Below are positions 17,242-26,759 of a DNA stretch of 34,951 nucleotides, one piece after another. The stretch covers positions 1 to 34,951 of the forward strand of contig JBFNEZ010000018.1 in the NCBI GenBank assembly GCA_040797825.1, written 5' to 3'. Position numbers and translations under genes: made by a program. The stretch is from Geosporobacter sp040797825 (GTDB lineage Bacteria; Bacillota; Clostridia; Peptostreptococcales; Thermotaleaceae). Position 1 is the first letter of the stretch. Each line of letters begins with the position of its first letter. The notes under the pieces are model-generated. The model saw only the letters and a program-made list of their open reading frames with translations. It was not told where the DNA came from and did no database searches.

Positions 17242-20200
17242 TTATAGAGGACCCTCTTTTACTATACTGCCGCTGCTGTCTTTGATTTGATAGCGATACC
17301 CCATGATTCTGACTAAGGGCTCTATAGAGAAATTGGTGATTTGGAAACTTCCATTACTAGCTACATTTGTAGCTTTAGAGACCTGCTGTCCATTTTCATA
17401 ATAGAGCAATAGGACTTCATAGCCTGAGAAGTTGCTTTCCCCTTGAAGATTTCCACTGAAAACCCCTAGGATAGAAGTCGTAAGTGTATAGGTGATAGAT
17501 ATATTTTTTGTTGCACCACGGGTGATAAAGATACGGTAGATCTTTTGTGCTTTTCCTGACTCTGTATGCACCACCCGGATCTCCTTTTCTTCTCCTTCGG
17601 TGAGGGAGATAGGAGAGGAAGCCTGTCCAGAAGCTACTGTAGAGCCATCAACCGTAATAGAACCCGATCCAGTTGGGGTGATGGTCACGGAAGATACACC
17701 AGAAGCAACTGTAATGCCATCGTAAGTATATTGGCTTGGGGAGAAGCTGAAGTTGCTTGGACTGCCGCTGATAACCAGACCCGTAAGGTTTGAAGTTTCT
17801 TCTAATATGTCATAGGTAAAAGTACGTACATCACTTGGATCCATACCGGATTTTACTGCGTAGGCCTTTAAAGTAATTCGATCTCCGGCAGAGCCATTGA
17901 TGGTGATCCTTCTGTTATATCTGTTGCTGCTTGTATCAGGAGTAGAGCCATCTAATGTATAGTAGATGGTAGCAGCGGAAGTAGCAGATGTTAAGGTGAT
18001 TTCGTCTCCCGATGAAATAGAACCGCTGCCAGGATCCGCATTTACAGCGGCAACCTTCGTATTGTAGAGATCCATGGTGAGAATAGACTGTAGGTTTTGA
18101 TCCACCACTTCAGTCTGCAGACTTACTGGCCATAAGTCCTGTATAGCATAGAGGGCATCCTGTATAAAGCGTTTGAATTCTGTCATGCCATTCTCTTCCA
18201 CATAGTGCCATGTGGAATCTGTTTTGGAAAAATCTCCTTCTATTTTAACGTCAAAATGATTTACATCTTTTTCGTATATTTTATAGGTAAAATTAAAGGT
18301 ATTGCCTCCAAAGGTGAAGCGTTGATGCTCCTTGTTGAGCATCTTCTCTGTTTCATCCATTAAGGTCATAGAGCGCACATAGCCATCTTCCAAGCTGAAA
18401 CGTAAGGCTTCTTTGTTGGTAGAGGCATCAATCAAGCGGCCGTTGATATTTACTCTTCCGAACTCATCTTCAATTTTCCGCATCAATAGCTGCAGATAAC
18501 TCATCTTCCGATAGAGAGGCCAATCGTAGTAATAGCTGTGGTTGAAATAAACAAGCAGATCCACATCCTTGCGATTGACCACAACCTTATAATCAAAGGA
18601 AACACTATTGTGTCGGCGATAATTCCTATTGAGGTAGTCCTCCAAACGACTGCCTGTAAATCGTTGGCTATTTTGAGTGCCGTGATCATCAAAATAAAAG
18701 GTCAACGTATTATCCTTGGTATCAAAGGTAATATAGGTGATGTCAACACTGCTGTAAGGAGTATTTCGAATTGAGCCTGTGACCTTGGCATAAGGATCAT
18801 AAAGGCCTCGGATGGCGCCAAAGATGTCCTGTATCCAACTCTCAATCCTTCTACTATTGATCTTATCGAAACGGTCAAAGTCTTCAGTCGGATAAGTGAT
18901 CCGCAGGCGATAGTCGCTGCCGCTGGAACGATAAAAAGATATATCCATGCTGATTCCTTCAAAATCACTAAAATAGTCTTGCAAATAGGTTTCCATCCTA
19001 TAGGAGGAAGTAATATTGGCATAGGAAGGGTAAGGAAGCTTTCGAATTGCTTCTACTTGTTCTCTAAGTTCTTCAGCACTGGAGGTAAGTTTGTTAATCT
19101 CATCATTTTTCATAAGCATACGTCCAAGTAGAGCTTGATCCGAATCTCCCCGAAGCACACCATTGGTGGTAATAGCCACTTGCTGCTCCTGAGGATTATA
19201 TTGGTAGTTCAAATAAAGATCATCGGCAATATCAGCAATGGGCAAATACAGCTGATTGTCATAAAAAAAGGGCGTTGCTGAGAGATAGATTTTTTTATCA
19301 TTTAATTCTACAGAAATATCATCAAACCATACTGTAAGATTTTTAGATACGGCACTGGACTTTGACACTTCTTTGGTTGTGGTAGTGGAGGCAGAATTGG
19401 TAGTAGGGAAAGAGCCCTCCTTAACAATGGAAACACTATTGTCTTCTATACGAAACTGTAATACGGTTTCATCAATAGCCTCATCAATGACAACACCGTA
19501 GAGCTCCTTTCTTCCCAAAGTATCATAGAGTTGTCTTCGAACTCTGTCCAAATATTCAGAGCGGCGGCTGGTGCTCCAATTGTAATAGTCCTCATCATCA
19601 AAATAGATATAGAGGTTGATGATGGAAGCGTTTATATAGGCCTTGTAGTCAAAGGATACACCATTGAAAGAACTTAGATTTTTATCTAGGGCATCCACCA
19701 GTTTCCGTGCATCGCTGGATTGGGAGCTGCCTGAATAGGTAGAGCTAAAGGTAAAACGAAGGGTATTGCTCCTGGTTTCAAAGTCCACATAGGTTTTATA
19801 GGAAGCGCTTCGATCATCACGGATATATCCATCAATATCTGCAGAGCGGTCGTATAGATCCCGGACAGCGTAAAATAAATCATTCAAGTAGCCTTCTATG
19901 TCAATTTTTGATATCCTTTCAAAATTAGCACGATCCTCATAGGGAAAGGTAATATACAGGCGGTAACGATCACCGCTGTAATGACTGAACCGGATAGACA
20001 TAGAAATGTCTTTAAAGGTGCTAAAACGATCTCGCAGATAGGTTTGCATTTCAGAGGTGGAGCGAATATCCCGGTAAGGCCTACGATTGTTTTCAAAAAG
20101 GCCCTTTTCCTCTTCTAGATCATTAATCTCCTGTTGAAGGGCTGTAATCTGGTAATCTAGCTGTACCAAACGAGCACTGTAAGAAGAAGGGGAGACAGTT

Positions 20201-20481
20201 TGATTGTCCTTTTTGGCGGTCAAAAGGAGCTGTTTTGTTTTTTCTTGATAAGCAGCCTGTAAAGAAAGAGCTTTTGATAGGTCTTGAGATGCTACATAGA
20301 CCCTATCCTCAAAAATAAAGGGTTCTTTAGCAGTCTGAATTTTTTGTCCATCTACTACAAGAGAAAGATTGTCGAATACTGCAGTTATGTTTCGGCTATA
20401 GCTTTGAGCAAAGCCAGTGACGGGTATGGATAGAAAAACAAGTAAAAAAGCCAGCCCGCCGGAAATAATTCTTTTGAACAT
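17242..20481 (-). CDS. Secreted stalk/coiled-coil protein with duplicated modules, 1079 residues
   Basis: Function is not recognised. Visible order: signal peptide (1-25); copper-amine-oxidase N-terminal-like (stalk) domain at 30-92; coiled coil at 103-131; an unrecognised module at 133-353; a second stalk-like domain at 380-443; coiled coil at 449-482; a second copy of the module at 487-705; and a partial third copy near 720-803. Then come a chitobiase/beta-hexosaminidase C-terminal-like domain at 811-891 (IYYTLDGSTPDTSS), a cadherin-like beta-sandwich at 896-988 and the C-terminal domain shared with the 298-aa protein at 993-1079. Module landmarks are METYLQDYF..F..ISMDI, YRLRITYP, and DIFGAIRGLYD. 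No SLH repeat is present. AAGGAGGT precedes the ATG. It is first in the leftward operon. Confidence 0.9.
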   Translation of the reverse strand: MFKRIISGGLAFLLVFLSIPVTGFAQSYSRNITAVFDNLSLVVDGQKIQTAKEPFIFEDRVYVASQDLSKALSLQAAYQEKTKQLLLTAKKDNQTVSPSSYSARLVQLDYQITALQQEINDLEEEKGLFENNRRPYRDIRSTSEMQTYLRDRFSTFKDISMSIRFSHYSGDRYRLYITFPYEDRANFERISKIDIEGYLNDLFYAVRDLYDRSADIDGYIRDDRSASYKTYVDFETRSNTLRFTFSSTYSGSSQSSDARKLVDALDKNLSSFNGVSFDYKAYINASIINLYIYFDDEDYYNWSTSRRSEYLDRVRRQLYDTLGRKELYGVVIDEAIDETVLQFRIEDNSVSIVKEGSFPTTNSASTTTTKEVSKSSAVSKNLTVWFDDISVELNDKKIYLSATPFFYDNQLYLPIADIADDLYLNYQYNPQEQQVAITTNGVLRGDSDQALLGRMLMKNDEINKLTSSAEELREQVEAIRKLPYPSYANITSSYRMETYLQDYFSDFEGISMDISFYRSSGSDYRLRITYPTEDFDRFDKINSRRIESWIQDIFGAIRGLYDPYAKVTGSIRNTPYSSVDITYITFDTKDNTLTFYFDDHGTQNSQRFTGSRLEDYLNRNYRRHNSVSFDYKVVVNRKDVDLLVYFNHSYYYDWPLYRKMSYLQLLMRKIEDEFGRVNINGRLIDASTNKEALRFSLEDGYVRSMTLMDETEKMLNKEHQRFTFGGNTFNFTYKIYEKDVNHFDVKIEGDFSKTDSTWHYVEENGMTEFKRFIQDALYAIQDLWPVSLQTEVVDQNLQSILTMDLYNTKVAAVNADPGSGSISSGDEITLTSATSAATIYYTLDGSTPDTSSNRYNRRITINGSAGDRITLKAYAVKSGMDPSDVRTFTYDILEETSNLTGLVISGSPSNFSFSPSQYTYDGITVASGVSSVTITPTGSGSITVDGSTVASGQASSPISLTEGEEKEIRVVHTESGKAQKIYRIFITRGATKNISITYTLTTSILGVFSGNLQGESNFSGYEVLLLYYENGQQVSKATNVASNGSFQITNFSIEPLVRIMGYRYQIKDSSGSIVKEGPL

Positions 20482-20574
20482 TGGGTGAACCTCCTTTTGA
20501 CAAGAAATGAATCCGCAGTTGAAAACTCAAGATTGTTACCTTGTGAAGATTGTTTTTGCTGTAATATGCTACTA

Positions 20575-20580
20575 ATTATA
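20575..20580 (-). promoter_or_regulatory. Candidate -10 for the leftward surface operon
   Basis: Minus strand reads ACGATATAAT, giving a perfect TATAAT about 95 bases before the 1079-aa start. A TTGGCA lies upstream at only 11 bases spacing, which is too close for a standard -35, so the assignment is tentative. Confidence 0.4.
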
Positions 20581-20689
20581 TCGTAAAAATTTGCCAAAAA
20601 CTATAGCTTTTCTTTTATAGAAAATAAGATAGAAAAATGTTTCATTTTGTTTACAGATGTTGAAATACTGTGGAGTATGGAAGATATTG

Positions 20690-20698
20690 TGATATAAT
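20690..20698 (+). promoter_or_regulatory. Extended -10 promoter for the rightward surface operon
   Basis: TGATATAAT is a perfect extended -10 (TGnTATAAT), 107 bases before the ATG at 20806. The expected -35 position holds only GTGGAG, so recognition would rest on the extended -10. The implied leader is about 100 bases. Confidence 0.5.
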
Positions 20699-20805
20699 GA
20701 AGCTAGAAATTACCATATTTTCCCCCTTTTTTCTACTGAATGTTTTAAGGTTTCGTGTCGATAGTTATTGTAAGAATAGAACCAGGCAGGAGGAATGTAT
20801 AAAGG

Positions 20806-23800
20806 ATGAAAAAAAAATGCGCAGCTGTACTTGCTTTCGTAATGTTATTAAATATCTTCACAGGTGTTTTTTTCATTGAAGATGTCTATGCCGATGATAC
20901 ACCTTCCATTGACAAGGTAGAGATTGAGGAAATGGTAGAAGTAGTGAATGGACAAAGAACTACTAAGTATCAGGTTAAGTTTAACGGATATCCCATGACC
21001 AATATAGAGGCCATTCGGATAATGAAAGAAGGAATAACCCAAAAAACCTTACCAAAGGAAAGACTACAGCAAATAGACAGTGCCAATATCGTCTATATTC
21101 CCAGTGAGTCCGAACAGACCATCAACAGTATTTTTGGAACAACAGGAAAGGTTGCCTTCACAATTGTCCGCAAGGATGGCAGTTATCCAGGGAATAAAGA
21201 ATTCCAGCTGCCGGCTACAGAAGATAACTTTATGAAGATCGATACCATTAACGGGTTGAGTTTAGCCTCCTGGCCAGTGACGGTCATTAAAGGAAATCCC
21301 TTTACCCTAGAGGGGATCCACTTCAATAGAGAGGCCTATCGCATGTATATTACCCCTCAAGGAAATCCCATGACCACAGAGATAAATTATAGTGTGGACA
21401 ATAACACAAAAATTTCTGTAGGAACGGATACCATTAATATTGCAGCGGGAAACAATCAGAATCTTATTTTTGAACGCTCCAGCGGAGACAATATAAAAAT
21501 CAAGTATATTATTAAAAATGCTATCAATGTGGCCAATCCTCTGGATCTAGGAGAAGTTTTCATTTCTCCTCTTCAAGGAACGGAAGGGACCATTCTAAGG
21601 ATTAAAGCAGAGAAACCAGTGCCCCTTCTGGATATAGGTACCAAGATCTATATCGGTGGTGTGGAGGCGAAGAGAAACGTCAGCACCTTTAGTGACGGAA
21701 CCTTTACTTATATGGATAACGGTGTGAGAAAACAGGGCTTGGAAATAATAGTACCTAGACTGGCAACAGCTGGGCCGAAACCTATCATCTTTAAAAATTT
21801 TGACAATGATACCTATCGCCATGAAAAGGACTTTACATATTCTCTTGCCGCAGGCTCCGTACTCGAGATTATTAGTACAGATGGGAATCATGCCTATACC
21901 AATGAAGAAAAAGCTGTAAATTTACGGGTTAGGAACGCTGTCAATGTAAACAATATTGAAGCCGTTAAAGATCGGGTAGGAATAATTCCTCAAGAAGCTA
22001 AAGCTGAGGATTTGACGTTTTTTAAAGAGATAGATCCAAAGGCCTATTACATAAAATACGATTTGGGAGACGGTACATACATCGAGAGAAAAATTACAGT
22101 ATCGATAGGATTAAAAGCTAAAGTCAATGGTTTTTCTGCGGAAAGTGGTGATGTTGCTTCCTTGTCTGCAACAACTGATAAAGTTAGTCAAGCGGGAGAC
22201 TATGTCATTAGCGCCAGAACGGAGACGGTTTACTACTCCATGGATGGGGGGGCCATAACAGAACTGGATTATATAGTGGAAGAAGCACCCTTTGGAAATC
22301 AGCCCAAAATTAATTTTAAATTTGAATCGGATATCTATACTCCTGTCATTTCAAGAATAACGCCAGAACTAGGACCCCACGATCAATATATAGCTGCCAC
22401 CTTAATAGGAGATAAGTTCAGAGTAGAAACTGTAGGGGGTGTAACCACCTTCCCAACCATTGTTATAGGAAGCCAATCCCTTACTGGAGCCTATAAATAT
22501 AAGGTTATTCAGAAGACCATAGAAAATGGAATAGAGCGGAATAGGTTTTATTATAGCAACACAAACAATGGAACAGTAGACCCTGCACTGGAGATCCCAA
22601 GAAGTCCAGAAGATCCAATTACCAGTATGGTAGTACTGGATAGTGCTGGAAATGAGATAGACGGTCAGAGGCAACGATCAGGAACCCAGATTAAATTCAC
22701 CATACCAAAGGGGGAAAGCGGTGTTATAGGCTTTGCGGATATCACTGTGTACAATCCTAGTCCCCTAAACGGCTTGGGAGGAAAAGATACAAAAGAGAAT
22801 ATATTTAAATATGTAGCACCAGCCTCAGGAGCGTTGTTGCCAAGAATCGATTCTGTAAATCCCGACAAAGTGGCTGTAGGTAAAAGGCAAGAGGTAACAA
22901 TAAAGGGAAGAAATTTTCATAGGGACTTAATCCTTACGGTGGATGGAGAAGTGATCCCCGACCGTAAGGTGGATATCGTTAATGGAACCATTGTGTTCAA
23001 TGCCCCAACAGGAAGGCAAGGCGCCACCTACCTTCAAGTGATTAATCCCGATGGAGGCTTTGCATCCAGCATATTTGAATACATCCAGGCTTATAGTCAA
23101 CCTATCATCGAGAAAATTATTCCCAACTTTGGGGGAAAAGGAAATCTAATCATTATTAAGGGTCGAAATTTTTATCGTGCCAATCCTGAAGGAGAAAATG
23201 AGAATATCAAGATTGGACTTAAGGTGTATATTGATGGCAAGGATATCAACCGAGTCTATTATAATGAGTTAAGAAACTTTATTAATGAGTTTGACGAAAA
23301 CAATCCTATTTATGGACCGAATGGGGAACCTTTACAGTCCTATGGCAGCAATGTGGCTGTGGTAGATGATAAGACCATCTATCTAATACTTCCAGATCCC
23401 AAAATCCCGGAGAAATCTTTCTTTCTGAATGAATGGCTGGATATTAAGGTCGTAAATCCTGACCTAGGTTATGATGAACTTAAAAAGGGTTTTAAGTTCT
23501 TGAATATAGTTGAAAATCCTAGACTAGATAGTGTGAAACCAGGGTTAGGAGACTATAGAGGTGGGAACATTGTGGAGATTACGGGGAGCAATCTTCAAGA
23601 GGGAGTTAAAGTATATTTTGGAAGTCAGGAGGCCCAAGTATATCGTCGAAGCAATAATGGGCGAAATCTATGGGTTTATGTGCCCGCCTATGGGGGAGAC
23701 TTGAAAGACAGCAACCAGGCGGTAGTGCCTGTGACGGTACTAAATACCAACGGAAGTTCGCATACAAAGTATGACGGATATACCTATGTGAATCCTGGCT

Positions 23801-26685
23801 ATACCCCTACGATTACGGGAATTGATAAAAAAGAAGGAGATACAGCAGGTGGAACTCGTGTGTTAATTTCTGGAACGGATTTTAGAGCCTACAACCTTGG
23901 AAAGGCCGATCAAAAACTCCCCGATATATATTTTGGAGGAGTTAAAGTGGAATCCAAAGACATTACTTTTAAGATCGATCCTCAAAGCTCCTACAAAGAA
24001 GTGGAGTCATCGACTTTGCTTATTGTAGAAAATACACCTCCTCATTCTGCCGGAAAGGTAGACCTGACCATTATCAACTATGATGGAGGTACCGTTACTG
24101 CAAAGAATATTTTTGAGTATAAATCCAAGCAAGTTAGTATTACTCAAGTATTACCTGATGGAGGGACCAAATATGGAGGAACTGAGATAACCATCTACGG
24201 AAAGGACTTTGTTGAAAGGGGCCTTCATGTAGCCTTCGGAGATCAGACTGTACAGGGAGACATTCTTTCAGGAACCCGGCGGATTCGAATAGGAGACATT
24301 ATCGTTGACTATAATGCCTATGCCGCCAATAACATTAATCTCTACTATAAGAATGTAGAAGAGGGAAATAAATTGGAAGGATACAAGGTATACCCACAAA
24401 AATCTACAGAGAAGAGTAGTAGTTTTAAAATCATTGAGGAAGAAGAATATATGATTGTTACCCTTCCTTGGAGTGAGGTGTATCAAAAATTTCAAGATGA
24501 GGCAATTGCCAACTGGGCCGATGAAAATATCAAAATAGAAATAAAGGATCAAAACTTAATCGTTACACGAAGACTAGGTATTGTTAAAAGTATCGAAGAG
24601 GATAGGACCAAATTAGTCGTATTGTCTCCGCCCTCTGGAGAAGTAGGACAAAAAGATTTAATAGTCTATAGTGACGGGAAAAGTGCAAAAAGTAAATTTA
24701 CATATACCAATCCCTACCGTTCTCCTGTGATCACAAAGGTAATACCTGCTACAGCGGTGACAACCGCTGATATCACGGGGGAAAATCTGGATATTGATTT
24801 GACAACAGCAGCGCCAAAGGGAGGATCTCCACTAATTATTCAGGGCCAAAACTTCCGCTCAGGGGTGACGGTCTATATTGGAAATAAACAAGCCACCATT
24901 AAGAGCAAAAGTCCAAATGACGATGAATTGGTAGTTGTTGTACCAGAGGCAGCTGAGGGAACTGTAGGCTCCTACCTAAGGATTTTAGTAGTTAATGAGG
25001 ATCGGGGTGAAGCTTATGGGGATCATACAAATGGTGGAACAAGAAAACCAATCTACTTCCGCTATATAGTAGAGGGAAGTTCTCCAAAGATAACCTCTGT
25101 GACACCCAATACGGGACCAGTAACGGGAGGAACTGAGGTAATTATAAAAGGTACTGATTTTAAAGACCAAGATACCTTTGAACACCCAAAAACAGTAGAG
25201 GTATATATCGGTGGTATTCCTGTTGCAGCTGGTGATGTAAGAGTAGAGGATATAGAGACCGTAGTTGTTACCATGCCCGAGGGAAGGGTTGGAAAACAAA
25301 CTATCGAGATCGTAAACTATGACTTTGGACGAGCTCTGGCCCAGGATATCTTTACATACATTAGCCAACCCCAGATTTTATCCGTAGCGCCTACTAAGAT
25401 CTTTACCAATGATACAAACACCGAGGTAACCATATCAGGGAAAATGTTCCAAAGCGGAGCAAAGGTAGTCATCGGAGGCAAAATTATTGATGAATCTGCT
25501 ATCAAGGCGGGTATGGTGGTGAATGGTACAGGGATTTTGGGAGTTGTGGGCAAGAAAAATAGGGCAGTAGCTGTTGTAGACGGAAAAGTAGCAGCCTCTG
25601 TTACTGTAGATAGTGAATTAACCCTTCGGGTGAAATTCAATGAAGCCATTGATTTATCCAATAGCCATATTATTATCATCAATCCCGATGGTGGTGTATC
25701 CAAAGAATATAGGGATTTTGAATATCAAATTCCTGTACCGAATAAGCCATTGGTATTGGAAGCCATCCCCGGCTTTGAATCTACGGTGCAGCTATTGTGG
25801 TCTCAGTCTTCACCAGAAGTACTCAACGCAGCAGAGAGCTATGAAGTTTATGGGAAAAGAGCTGATGAGAAACAATACACCCTACTAGGGAATACGCAAA
25901 ATCCATCCTTCATTGTAAAAGGACTGGAGCCCAATACGCGCTACAGCTTTATGGTGAGGGCATTAAATAAATATGGCTCTGCTGTAGAATTTGCAGAGGC
26001 AACCGTTAGAACCTTTAGCATTAGTGAGGATGATAAACTAAGAGAAAAACAAGAGCAGTTAGATAAAGAAAAGACAAAGCTGGAAGAAGAGGGTAAGGAA
26101 GAAGTGAGTAATGGGATATTGATTAAAACCCTAGGCACCAAGCAAGTAACGGGAAGCAGCGGGGCCTTAACCATTGACTTCTCTCTCTCCAAGTATAAGA
26201 ATTACAATAACTTTATTGTAGCTATTCCACTACCCCTTGCCCAATCCAGCGGTCGTCAGATTATCATTACCGATGGAAAGGTGAACTTTGGCTTTACGCC
26301 AAAGGATCTCTATACTCGAGAGGCAAGTCAAGTGGCTTCTAAGGATTTGGGAGATGCCTATGTACGAGTAAGCTTTGAACGTTTGGGAGGAAAGACCGAG
26401 GAGACCCTCAAAACAGCTGTGGCTAGAACTCAAAGGCAGGCTTCTCAGATTTATGAGATTGGCTTTGAGCTCCAAGTAGGCAAAAACCTTAGCAGCATTC
26501 GTAGAATGCTTGGGAATGGAAGCTTAGAGATCAAGTTTGATGCAGCTGCCTACGCAGGGGCCAACAAGGACAAGCTCTTTGTAGCAGAGTATGATCCATC
26601 TCAGGATAAATTTATCAAGTTAGGGAATGGAAACCGAGCCTATCCTCAAGCAGCAGGAAAATATGTACTTTTATCAGACAGATAA
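20806..26685 (+). CDS. Secreted IPT/TIG-repeat and fibronectin type III protein, 1959 residues
   Basis: A signal peptide (1-29, ending VYA) leads into about ten IPT/TIG immunoglobulin-like domains, starting near residues 251, 511, 679, 765, 904, 1000, 1110, 1306, 1425 and 1521. Their landmarks are P.I..V.P..G...GGT.V.I.G..F and V.(I/F)GG. A fibronectin type III domain follows at about 1645-1735 (LEPNTRYSFMVRALNKYGS), then a short charged helix (1742-1768) and a C-terminal domain of about 190 residues ending LFVAEYDPSQDKFIKLGNG. That ending resembles terminal domains of other clostridial surface proteins. There is no SLH repeat or sortase signal, but the next two genes encode SLH proteins. The role is probably an extended adhesin or surface-layer component (inference). 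AGGAGG at 20788-20793 is 12 bases from the ATG, which is rather far, and nine A's follow the ATG. Confidence 0.9.
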   Translation: MKKKCAAVLAFVMLLNIFTGVFFIEDVYADDTPSIDKVEIEEMVEVVNGQRTTKYQVKFNGYPMTNIEAIRIMKEGITQKTLPKERLQQIDSANIVYIPSESEQTINSIFGTTGKVAFTIVRKDGSYPGNKEFQLPATEDNFMKIDTINGLSLASWPVTVIKGNPFTLEGIHFNREAYRMYITPQGNPMTTEINYSVDNNTKISVGTDTINIAAGNNQNLIFERSSGDNIKIKYIIKNAINVANPLDLGEVFISPLQGTEGTILRIKAEKPVPLLDIGTKIYIGGVEAKRNVSTFSDGTFTYMDNGVRKQGLEIIVPRLATAGPKPIIFKNFDNDTYRHEKDFTYSLAAGSVLEIISTDGNHAYTNEEKAVNLRVRNAVNVNNIEAVKDRVGIIPQEAKAEDLTFFKEIDPKAYYIKYDLGDGTYIERKITVSIGLKAKVNGFSAESGDVASLSATTDKVSQAGDYVISARTETVYYSMDGGAITELDYIVEEAPFGNQPKINFKFESDIYTPVISRITPELGPHDQYIAATLIGDKFRVETVGGVTTFPTIVIGSQSLTGAYKYKVIQKTIENGIERNRFYYSNTNNGTVDPALEIPRSPEDPITSMVVLDSAGNEIDGQRQRSGTQIKFTIPKGESGVIGFADITVYNPSPLNGLGGKDTKENIFKYVAPASGALLPRIDSVNPDKVAVGKRQEVTIKGRNFHRDLILTVDGEVIPDRKVDIVNGTIVFNAPTGRQGATYLQVINPDGGFASSIFEYIQAYSQPIIEKIIPNFGGKGNLIIIKGRNFYRANPEGENENIKIGLKVYIDGKDINRVYYNELRNFINEFDENNPIYGPNGEPLQSYGSNVAVVDDKTIYLILPDPKIPEKSFFLNEWLDIKVVNPDLGYDELKKGFKFLNIVENPRLDSVKPGLGDYRGGNIVEITGSNLQEGVKVYFGSQEAQVYRRSNNGRNLWVYVPAYGGDLKDSNQAVVPVTVLNTNGSSHTKYDGYTYVNPGYTPTITGIDKKEGDTAGGTRVLISGTDFRAYNLGKADQKLPDIYFGGVKVESKDITFKIDPQSSYKEVESSTLLIVENTPPHSAGKVDLTIINYDGGTVTAKNIFEYKSKQVSITQVLPDGGTKYGGTEITIYGKDFVERGLHVAFGDQTVQGDILSGTRRIRIGDIIVDYNAYAANNINLYYKNVEEGNKLEGYKVYPQKSTEKSSSFKIIEEEEYMIVTLPWSEVYQKFQDEAIANWADENIKIEIKDQNLIVTRRLGIVKSIEEDRTKLVVLSPPSGEVGQKDLIVYSDGKSAKSKFTYTNPYRSPVITKVIPATAVTTADITGENLDIDLTTAAPKGGSPLIIQGQNFRSGVTVYIGNKQATIKSKSPNDDELVVVVPEAAEGTVGSYLRILVVNEDRGEAYGDHTNGGTRKPIYFRYIVEGSSPKITSVTPNTGPVTGGTEVIIKGTDFKDQDTFEHPKTVEVYIGGIPVAAGDVRVEDIETVVVTMPEGRVGKQTIEIVNYDFGRALAQDIFTYISQPQILSVAPTKIFTNDTNTEVTISGKMFQSGAKVVIGGKIIDESAIKAGMVVNGTGILGVVGKKNRAVAVVDGKVAASVTVDSELTLRVKFNEAIDLSNSHIIIINPDGGVSKEYRDFEYQIPVPNKPLVLEAIPGFESTVQLLWSQSSPEVLNAAESYEVYGKRADEKQYTLLGNTQNPSFIVKGLEPNTRYSFMVRALNKYGSAVEFAEATVRTFSISEDDKLREKQEQLDKEKTKLEEEGKEEVSNGILIKTLGTKQVTGSSGALTIDFSLSKYKNYNNFIVAIPLPLAQSSGRQIIITDGKVNFGFTPKDLYTREASQVASKDLGDAYVRVSFERLGGKTEETLKTAVARTQRQASQIYEIGFELQVGKNLSSIRRMLGNGSLEIKFDAAAYAGANKDKLFVAEYDPSQDKFIKLGNGNRAYPQAAGKYVLLSDR

Positions 26686-26698
26686 GGTAAGGAAATCT

Positions 26699-26726
26699 TG
26701 TAGGGGAGGACCTATGTGTCCTCCCT
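26699..26726 (+). repeat. GAGGACC-type palindrome with GTAGGG head
   Basis: Arms GGGAGGAC (26704-26711) and GTCCTCCC (26718-26725) form a perfect eight-base stem with loop CTATGT, preceded by TTGTAGG. It sits between the IPT gene and the 933-aa SLH gene, 34 bases before the latter's ATG. It joins the GTAGGG head and the GAGGACC stem in one element, showing that the two repeat types are one family. Confidence 0.8.
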
Positions 26727-26759
26727 GAAACAATATTAAAAAAGATTGGAGCGAAATCT

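Larger units (their letters stand above)
20482..20805. other. Divergent intergenic region of the surface locus
   Basis: This 324-base AT-rich spacer separates the leftward and rightward surface operons. It holds a candidate -10 for each direction and no convincing gene. I see no clear operator palindrome, riboswitch or terminator in it. Confidence 0.7.

Noticed and set aside
20670..20879. Plus-strand open frame of 69 codons overlapping the IPT gene start
   Set aside because: It begins upstream of the promoter core, has no SD and runs out of frame through the signal-peptide region.
24985..25368. Minus-strand open frame of 127 codons
   Set aside because: It lies inside the IPT/TIG coding sequence and has no signal or family resemblance.
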